Position numbers and translations under genes: made by a program. A DNA stretch of 64,000 bases from Gracilibacillus ureilyticus (GTDB taxonomy: Bacteria; Bacillota; Bacilli; Bacillales; Amphibacillaceae). Positions 58,464 through 64,000 of this stretch are shown one piece after another. The notes below the pieces were generated by a model. It was not told the origin of the DNA. It did no database searches and saw nothing but the letters and a program-made list of their open reading frames with translations. The stretch covers positions 62,001 through 126,000 of the forward strand of contig NZ_FOGL01000009.1 of NCBI RefSeq assembly GCF_900111195.1, in the 5' to 3' direction. How positions within the stretch are numbered: the stretch's first letter is position 1; each line of letters starts with the position of its first letter.

Positions 58464-58907
58464 CTAGTTCTCTTTCATTTCATGATGCAAAATATGCAAA
58501 AGCCGGGATAAGTCCTGAATGTCCTCCTCACTGACATTAGTCAAAACTGACCCCAGATATTCTCTTCGTTTCTCAACAACCTCTTTGATGATTTCTTTCC
58601 CTTCATCTAATAAATGTATGCGTACAACTCGTCGGTCTTTTGAATCTTTCACCCGTTTTACTATTCCGTTCTTTTCCATCCGGTCTACTAAATCTGTTGT
58701 CGTACTAAATGCCAGATGAATTTTTTGTGATAACTCACCTATAGTTAAATCACCACATTCCAATAAGAATTGCAATGCAATAAACTGAGGTGCTGTGATC
58801 GGATAATTATTCAATATCAGACGCCCTTGCTGTTTCACGATCCCTGAAATATATCGTAATTCTCTTTCAATATCCGCAATTGTATCTTTTGAAGTATCTT
58901 TTGACAA
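58464..58907 (-). CDS. ysmB: MarR-family regulator YsmB
   Basis: The 147-residue protein has a MarR winged helix (residues about 40-110, GELSQKIHLAFSTTTDLVDRMEKNG, DRRVVRIHLLDEG). The ligand and targets are unknown. The start is TTG 58905-58907 with GGGGAG about eight bases upstream. It lies 18 bases upstream of racE and may be cotranscribed. In B. subtilis gerE and the sdh operon come next, but here an accessory block begins. Confidence 0.88.
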   Translation of the reverse strand: MSKDTSKDTIADIERELRYISGIVKQQGRLILNNYPITAPQFIALQFLLECGDLTIGELSQKIHLAFSTTTDLVDRMEKNGIVKRVKDSKDRRVVRIHLLDEGKEIIKEVVEKRREYLGSVLTNVSEEDIQDLSRLLHILHHEMKEN

Positions 58908-59096
58908 GATCGAATCTCCCCTTTTTCATAAAATAAATCAAATGTACTATCTTACCCAGTTGTCAGAAAGTGAGACTTCCATCAAATATCCGGTATCCTT
59001 TCCATTTGTCTCTATACTAATAATAACGAAAATCATCTGATTTAGCATCTTTTTTAATTGAGAATTGTTTTAATTAATTGCCTACTTTTATCCATG

Positions 59097-59131
59097 AGGA
59101 AAAGAACACCACTAATACATTGGTGTTCTTT
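59097..59131 (-). terminator. Terminator downstream of the methyltransferase gene
   Basis: AAAGAACACCA / TGGTGTTCTTT (11 bp) with a nine-base loop, then TTCC on the minus strand. Confidence 0.75.
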
Positions 59132-59136
59132 CAGCT

Positions 59137-59913
59137 TTATACTTTACGGAACCGAAAAATTAACGTTGGAGGGATTCTTATCCACTCAAACGAATCAGAC
59201 TCTGTTCCTTCAAAAGTTGGTTCAGCTAAATTTTCAAGTACGAATCCATATTGAGAAAACAGGTTGACATAGTAAGATAATGGACGATGGAACATCAGAT
59301 GTGGAGTTGGCTGCCCATTAACGGCAACAGCTTCATACTGTTCTTTTTGTATGTATTTTGATAATTGAATACTGTGGGTTGTAAAGACCTTTCCATCTCG
59401 ATCAACGGTTTCTGTTACTTTCCTGACATCAGGAACCTGGAAGCATGGATGGACAATAGAAAATACAAACAAACCATCTTTTTTTAGAAGTACGGATAAT
59501 CCTTTAACAAGTGGCTCAATATTTGCCATATCCATAAGCGCCATGTTGGAAACAGCCTTATCATATGTATCTATGCCTAAATCTGTTAGTGCATCATAAT
59601 TCGTTGCATCCATTTTTAAATAACAGATATCCGCCGTTGTTCTTATGCGAGCCCGTTCAATCATTGTCCCACTGTAATCGGCTGCTGTCACTTTTGCCCC
59701 ACATTCTGCAAGAGTTCTGGAAAAATTACCGTTTCCGCAACCAATATCTAAGATTCTGTCATTTCTTTCTGCTTGTAACAATTTCACTGTCGCTGGTTTA
59801 ATTAATTCCCTGTGAAAAGCATTGCTTTCATCACCCATGTAATCATCCCAAAAAGCGGCATTTTCTTCCCATTTTTGCCTGGACAATTTCGTTAATTCGG
59901 GCCATTCAGACAT
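59137..59913 (-). CDS. Class I SAM-dependent methyltransferase
   Basis: The 258-residue protein has motif I LDIGCGNGNFSRTL, motif II TAADYSGTMIERAR, and post-motif DKAVSNMALMDM, the UbiE/COQ5-like type (Methyltransf_11/25). The substrate is unknown. ATG 59913 has GGGAGG seven bases upstream. A reading from 60027 adds a hydrophobic leader without a start signal. It begins the accessory block. Confidence 0.85.
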   Translation of the reverse strand: MSEWPELTKLSRQKWEENAAFWDDYMGDESNAFHRELIKPATVKLLQAERNDRILDIGCGNGNFSRTLAECGAKVTAADYSGTMIERARIRTTADICYLKMDATNYDALTDLGIDTYDKAVSNMALMDMANIEPLVKGLSVLLKKDGLFVFSIVHPCFQVPDVRKVTETVDRDGKVFTTHSIQLSKYIQKEQYEAVAVNGQPTPHLMFHRPLSYYVNLFSQYGFVLENLAEPTFEGTESDSFEWIRIPPTLIFRFRKV

Positions 59914-60078
59914 ATATATTCCTCCCTTTATTATAATACTAAGAAATAATAACGATGTTACTTTTAAAATGGAAAAAAATTGATGTGTATCTTGATGAGG
60001 AAAAAAAGATTGTATGAATGATTTCAATGGAAAGAGGAAGAGACTGACTTCGCTAACTTAGTAATGTGAAAAATACCC

Positions 60079-60975
60079 TTAATTAACGTACCACTTCGGA
60101 ATTAGTTTAGTGAAATTATCGTGATCCTGTATAACCTCCTCTGACAATATTAACATCTTTTCCAGTTGTTCCTTACTCCACCTGTTTGCCCATACGAGGG
60201 CTGAGACAAGATGCATGGCACTATATAATGTGTATAAACTCCAAAATAACGAATCTCTGTCAGCGGCATAACCATCCACTATTCCTTTTGTAAATGGAAT
60301 GCTTACATGCTTTGAAAAAAAACCTAATTTATGTAAATCATGAATGGGATCTCCCCAATCCATCCGTTGAAAGTCGATAATTCCGGAAAATTTATGATCG
60401 TTTATTAAAATATTGCTTGGATGAATATCATCATGCTGCAAACAATTCGGACGGTCGTACATCAAATGTTCATTTTCCCTAATATACGTCCCAATCACTT
60501 CCACCAACTCCAGATTTATTTTCAATTGCTTTAACTCTTCAAAATAACGGTCATTTTTTGCTTTTTTTACATCATACCATGAAGGATAGCTCTCTGGTGC
60601 TTTTAATTGATGCAGCAGTTTCAATTCAACCCCTGCATCGACACCTGCCTGATATTGATCCACCTCAGACATTAATGGCAGTAGCTTTTCCCCATCCTCC
60701 CCAGGCAAAAAGCTGAGAATCATATAATCATAATCTTCCCCTTCTATTTTTCCATACTGGACCGCTTCAGGTATTTTCTGAGAATATTTCTCCAGTTGCT
60801 GAATGGTCTGAAATTCTCCCAGTCTCCGATCTGTAGAGTCAGAGGGAATAACTCTTAATAAGTATTTTTCATCAAGGACATACTTTTCATCAGCTGAATA
60901 CCCTTTTGCAATGTGGCGAATGCTTGATACAGATGTCATAATCGGTATTTTATTCAAAATGTTATCAGTAATCAT
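60079..60975 (-). CDS. APH-family phosphotransferase
   Basis: The 298-residue kinase has the catalytic loop LQHDDIHPSNIL and metal-binding IIDFQRMDWGDPIHD of the aminoglycoside/choline kinase fold. The true substrate may be an antibiotic or a metabolite, and sequence does not decide. ATG follows AAGGTG and lies 12 bases after a 51-residue gene, so the two form an operon. Confidence 0.85.
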   Translation of the reverse strand: MITDNILNKIPIMTSVSSIRHIAKGYSADEKYVLDEKYLLRVIPSDSTDRRLGEFQTIQQLEKYSQKIPEAVQYGKIEGEDYDYMILSFLPGEDGEKLLPLMSEVDQYQAGVDAGVELKLLHQLKAPESYPSWYDVKKAKNDRYFEELKQLKINLELVEVIGTYIRENEHLMYDRPNCLQHDDIHPSNILINDHKFSGIIDFQRMDWGDPIHDLHKLGFFSKHVSIPFTKGIVDGYAADRDSLFWSLYTLYSAMHLVSALVWANRWSKEQLEKMLILSEEVIQDHDNFTKLIPKWYVN

Positions 60976-60987
60976 TTATTACACCTT

Positions 60988-61143
60988 CTACAGTTTTTTT
61001 GCATTCGATTCATATACTTCTTTCCATATTAATCGTTTCTGTTCAATTTTCCGGATTTTTCGGCAGGTTAACAATGATAAGAAGGTTATCAACGAATATC
61101 GTCCTAACTTCGTATCTTCATGGAATTGCTGAATAATCTTCAT
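60988..61143 (-). CDS. 51-residue basic protein upstream of the APH gene
   Basis: ATG 61143 has a perfect AGGAGG six bases upstream. The product (MKIIQQFHEDTKLGRYS..., ending in ESNAKKL) is basic and helical, with a central hydrophobic stretch (SLITFLSLLTC). Its stop is 12 bases from the APH-family start. The family is unknown. The strong ribosome binding site and spacing make it a likely real gene. Confidence 0.65.
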   Translation of the reverse strand: MKIIQQFHEDTKLGRYSLITFLSLLTCRKIRKIEQKRLIWKEVYESNAKKL

Positions 61144-61185
61144 ACATATCCTCCTAAAATACGCATCTTTTCTTCAAGTTTCATG

Positions 61186-62007
61186 CTAAAAGGAAAAGTC
61201 AAATCCAATATAACGAAAATATGATTTAAATCCCAATCTTTCCGCAACAGCAACAGAGGGATCGTTGTCTTCCATACAATCCCAGTAAGGAAGCTTTTTA
61301 TGGATAAAACATTCTTTTACAAAAGTATGAGCAACCTTTTGGGCAAGCTTGTTTCCTTGGTATTTTTCCATTGTTTCGATTGCGATGCAATGGACACTGC
61401 CTGCAACAAAGTTCGAATAACAGTAGCTGGCAATTTCATTATCGACTATGATGCAAAAACCAATCCCTTTGCTGCAGAAGTCATCAATGGTTGACCACGA
61501 TTCCAGTATATTTTCCTTAAGTGTATCCAGGTTTGTAAGATCAACTGATGTCAGGATTCTATTATCCAGTTTCTGTATTTTGTATTCCAATTCGATATTT
61601 GGTTCCGTTTTGTCCAGGTATTCATAATTTTTCAATGTGTAAACCCTTTGATTCCAATTGCCATGATTACGCTTTTTGAAAACTTTCTCCAGCGTTGTAT
61701 TCCAGTCTTTACTGTTTCCGATTGCTTCCATATAATCTAAGTCAACCTTTTTTGCTTCCTCTACAAGAAACTGATCAATAAAAGGATCTATATACTGATT
61801 AAATTTTTCGTTATGGGGATTGCCAAAAAAGATAAAACCGTCATTATTACCTAGCCAGACCATACCAGAAGTAGGGTTTGTGTTGTCATCAACAAAAACT
61901 CTGCCAGGATTTGTTTGATTAATTACAGAGATTGGCTCTAAATGGGCCTGCCGATTTAACAAGTGTCTGCACAAGTAAAACTGTTCATTTTTTAATTCAA
62001 CTATCAT
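61186..62007 (-). CDS. GNAT acetyltransferase (GNAT_acetyltran type)
   Basis: The 273-residue protein has a divergent N-terminal half and a GNAT domain in the C-terminal half (about 145-270). It shows SVHCIAIETMEKYQGNKLAQKVA as acetyl-CoA-binding segment (here shown to 23 residues only in part: IETMEKYQGNKLAQKV) and PYWDCMEDNDPSVAVAERLGF. It resembles the family that includes ZmaR-type resistance acetyltransferases. The substrate is unknown. ATG has AGGAGG at eight bases. Confidence 0.82.
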   Translation of the reverse strand: MIVELKNEQFYLCRHLLNRQAHLEPISVINQTNPGRVFVDDNTNPTSGMVWLGNNDGFIFFGNPHNEKFNQYIDPFIDQFLVEEAKKVDLDYMEAIGNSKDWNTTLEKVFKKRNHGNWNQRVYTLKNYEYLDKTEPNIELEYKIQKLDNRILTSVDLTNLDTLKENILESWSTIDDFCSKGIGFCIIVDNEIASYCYSNFVAGSVHCIAIETMEKYQGNKLAQKVAHTFVKECFIHKKLPYWDCMEDNDPSVAVAERLGFKSYFRYIGFDFSF

Positions 62008-62060
62008 TGGGAAATGCCTCCTATCAATTTGAGGTTCCTTGCAATACTTACCGTTTCATT

Positions 62061-62888
62061 CTAATTCGGGCTAAATCCTTCCTGACTTACTAAAATCTTT
62101 TCTTCTGGAAAAGTCTCTTTCAACTTTTTTACAGCAAGCTGATGTGTCTCTCTGCTGAACCAGTCAGATAACTCTCCCTGACTGTACAATTCTCTGATTT
62201 GGAGTCGCTCTGTTCTTTTTCCGTTGCTGCCATCTCCAGTAAAATAATCATCAATAACAACCCGGTCCACGGTCTCTGCTATAATTGCTGGAAACTTTGA
62301 GGTGAATGGCAATACTGGGGCGATTGCTAATTGGACAGGCAACTCCCGTTCTTTTAACTGCCGGACTGCTTTTAGCCTTACCGGTATGGGAGGTGCGTGT
62401 GGTGAGAACCGTTTACGTACTTCGTCATCATCCGTTTCCACTGTTACACTGATACGCAATTTTGGTTTTAATTTATCAAATAAATCAATATCCCTTGTAA
62501 CAAGCGGGCTTCTTGTTTGAACAAATAAAAAATCTGGAGGAACTTCAACCATTCCTTCGAGCAATGATCTTGTTACCCGTTCTCTGTACTCGATCGGCTG
62601 ATAGGGATCTGTACTTGATGACATAAAAATCGTTACCTGTTTATTTCTCTTTCGTAAATTACTGATTTCTTTCATGATCTTTTCTTTTACCTCTTGTTTC
62701 ACATCTACCCATGTTCCCCACTCTTCTCTGCGGAACAAACCGACAGGGCTTTGTCTGACATAACAATAGGAACAACCGAACACACAGCCGACATACGGAT
62801 TCAGCGTGTGACTATAATCATTTAAAAAACCACTTGTTGGGGTCAAAATTTTCTTCGGTGTTTTATACGTAATGTTTTTGTTTGACAT
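62061..62888 (-). CDS. SPL-family radical SAM protein
   Basis: The 275-residue protein has the cluster motif CVFGCSYCYVRQSP (CxxxCxxC), MSSSTDPYQPIE and ISVTVETDDDEVRKRFSP, typical of the Rv2578c/SplB-like group. It is related to spore photoproduct lyase but shorter, and its reaction is not known. ATG has GGAGG five bases upstream. It lies 30 bases downstream of the frameshifted phosphatase gene. Confidence 0.88.
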   Translation of the reverse strand: MSNKNITYKTPKKILTPTSGFLNDYSHTLNPYVGCVFGCSYCYVRQSPVGLFRREEWGTWVDVKQEVKEKIMKEISNLRKRNKQVTIFMSSSTDPYQPIEYRERVTRSLLEGMVEVPPDFLFVQTRSPLVTRDIDLFDKLKPKLRISVTVETDDDEVRKRFSPHAPPIPVRLKAVRQLKERELPVQLAIAPVLPFTSKFPAIIAETVDRVVIDDYFTGDGSNGKRTERLQIRELYSQGELSDWFSRETHQLAVKKLKETFPEEKILVSQEGFSPN

Positions 62889-62918
62889 GTTTCCTCCTGA
62901 TTATGAATTAATAAGAAT

Positions 62919-63489
62919 TTACACATTTACTATCTTCTCTAATTGGTAATTATCCAGAATCAGTTCAGCAAAAGAAGGTAATCCAAGCTCCCTCCAAATC
63001 TCAAACCCTTCCAATTCTTTTATTATACATGGAAATGAACAAAGAGATAACTGTTCCATGTGCAACCAACAGGATGTCCTCCTCATAAGAATGCTGTTTG
63101 ATCAGTTTCCTGACTGCCTGATCAAATCTTGCTCTCGCTTCTGATGCAGTTTCTTCGCCAAATAACAGAGTATCCTTTTCTTCAAAAAAATGTTTCATTA
63201 AATCCATCCACTCTGCTTCAGGATATATTTTGCGATTTGTTAATCGGAGGTGTTCGTGAGTGTTGGTCAATTTCTCTAACGGCTTTTTATGAAAAGCAGC
63301 GACAATTTCCGCCGTTTCAACCGCTTTCGGCTCCGGACTTGTGTAAACTTTACTAAAATGATAGATCGACAGTTTTTCAGCCAATACCTTCGCTCTATCC
63401 TTGCCTTCATTATTTAACACCCATTTATTTGATGGAATATCTGCTTGAATGGTGGGCACAGAGTGTTTGATTAAAATTAAGCGGTGCAT
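62919..63489 (-). pseudogene. Histidine phosphatase gene, frameshifted near its end
   Basis: From ATG 63489 the frame reads 162 residues of a phosphoglycerate-mutase-like protein (LILIKHSVPTIQAD with KHS in place of RHG, TSPEPKAVETAEI, LLVAHGTVISLF). It then stops at 63001. The other frame continues without a break as ...KELEGFEIWRELGLPSFAEL... to TAA at 62919, which is the expected family C-terminus. Removing one base from the AAAA run (63018-63021) restores a 189-residue protein. It may be a real mutation or a sequencing error. Confidence 0.75.
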
Positions 63490-63594
63490 TGAATATTCCC
63501 TTTCTCACAATAAATTTAAATAATCCTGCGCATGTTCCAGATTCATAATCTTTGAATCCGTTCTCCCGTTCTTTTCTCAGTCTGTTCCCTATCA

Positions 63595-64000
63595 TCACTT
63601 AGCCTTTACGCTCCTCTCCACTGGGGGCAATTGGTTTTCCTGGATTAAGTCAATACGGGACTTGCTTTTCAAATAATTTTTTATATGATTCTTAATATTC
63701 GGATATAATACTATATCATCAAAATCTTCGATAGAAATCCACTTCACATCAGTCTGATTTGGATCAGGATTAGCTGGAAATTGAGGGTTCGAGTTCTGAT
63801 ATCGCTTACACTCAAAGTAGAGGCTTAATGAATGAGTATCACCATATTTATAATTATTTAGCTTGGGTTCATATTCATATACAAAAGCAAGAGGGCCAAC
63901 TTCTACTTCCACATCAGCTTCTTCCTTCGCTTCACGTTTTGCGGCATCCTGAATGGTTTCATTATGCTCTACACCTCCGCTTGGCAAATTGTAATGAACC
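63595..64000 (-). CDS. NUDIX hydrolase, 5' end beyond the window
   Basis: At least 134 residues are present. The Nudix box is complete (GGVEHNETIQDAAKREAKEE), preceded by HYNLPS, so the frame runs off the window edge and the N-terminus is missing. Such enzymes hydrolyse nucleoside diphosphates linked to another group. The substrate is not predictable. It belongs to the accessory block. Confidence 0.85.
   Translation of the reverse strand, partial: VHYNLPSGGVEHNETIQDAAKREAKEEADVEVEVGPLAFVYEYEPKLNNYKYGDTHSLSLYFECKRYQNSNPQFPANPDPNQTDVKWISIEDFDDIVLYPNIKNHIKNYLKSKSRIDLIQENQLPPVERSVKAK

Noticed and set aside
63490-63594. Short open frame between the phosphatase and NUDIX genes
   Set aside because: It reads through the phosphatase start without a ribosome binding site and resembles no family known to me.

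Overview
The window is chromosomal DNA from a low-GC, endospore-forming member of the Bacillaceae. Its gene order from bofC to the marR-type gene ysmB closely follows Bacillus subtilis: bofC, yebC, safA, nadABC, nifS, niaR, pheAB, obg, spo0B, rpmA-prp-rplU, spoIVF, minCD, mreBCD, radC, spoIIB, folC, valS, ysxE, spoVID, hemAXCDBL, engB, lon, clpX, tig, ysoA, ysnB, rdgB, rph, gerM, racE, ysmB. An RNase E/G gene between rplU and spoIVFB, which B. subtilis lacks, suggests the Oceanobacillus/Virgibacillus-like or Geobacillus-like branches. The species cannot be fixed from the sequence alone. Most genes lie on the minus strand.

Layout. Positions 1-9.7 kb hold forespore/coat genes (bofC, safA), the NAD de novo operon nadBCA facing nifS-niaR, and pheA-pheB. 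Positions 9.7-24 kb hold obg-spo0B, the L21-Prp-L27 operon behind an L21 leader, RNase G, spoIVFA-spoIVFB behind a sigma-E-type promoter, minCD, mreBCD, radC, spoIIB and folC. A RimK-like ATP-grasp gene is divergent from folC. Positions 24.9-31.9 kb hold valS with a T-box, a FetAB-type ABC pair, ndh with a 32-residue membrane protein behind it, and a SinI-like anti-repressor gene behind a class I c-di-GMP riboswitch. Positions 31.8-47.2 kb hold ysxE-spoVID, the heme operon, engB-lon, clpX and tig. Positions 47.4-54.2 kb are a less conserved insertion: a ZTP riboswitch with a divergent folD, a histidine phosphatase, a Cys/His plus glycine-zipper membrane protein, ysoA, a chemoreceptor, two tRNAs, and a 0.4 kb segment bounded by a copy of the tRNA-Arg 3' end. 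Positions 54.3-58.9 kb return to the conserved order (ysnB to ysmB). From 59 kb to the end, where gerE and sdh would follow in B. subtilis, there is an accessory block: methyltransferase, APH-type kinase, GNAT, SPL-type radical SAM protein, a frameshifted histidine phosphatase and a NUDIX gene cut by the window end.

How the genes work together. BofC (brake on SpoIVB signalling), SpoIVFA and SpoIVFB (pro-sigma-K protease complex) are parts of one sporulation checkpoint. SafA and SpoVID are coat-assembly partners. NadBCA, NifS (which loads the NadA cluster) and NiaR form a NAD module. HemA-X-C-D-B-L make uroporphyrinogen III. RNA-level control is dense: L21 leader, valS T-box, ZTP riboswitch and c-di-GMP riboswitch were all recognised from sequence. 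The most notable arrangement is the c-di-GMP riboswitch directly upstream of a SinI-family gene, which would tie a second messenger to the SinR-type biofilm/motility switch.
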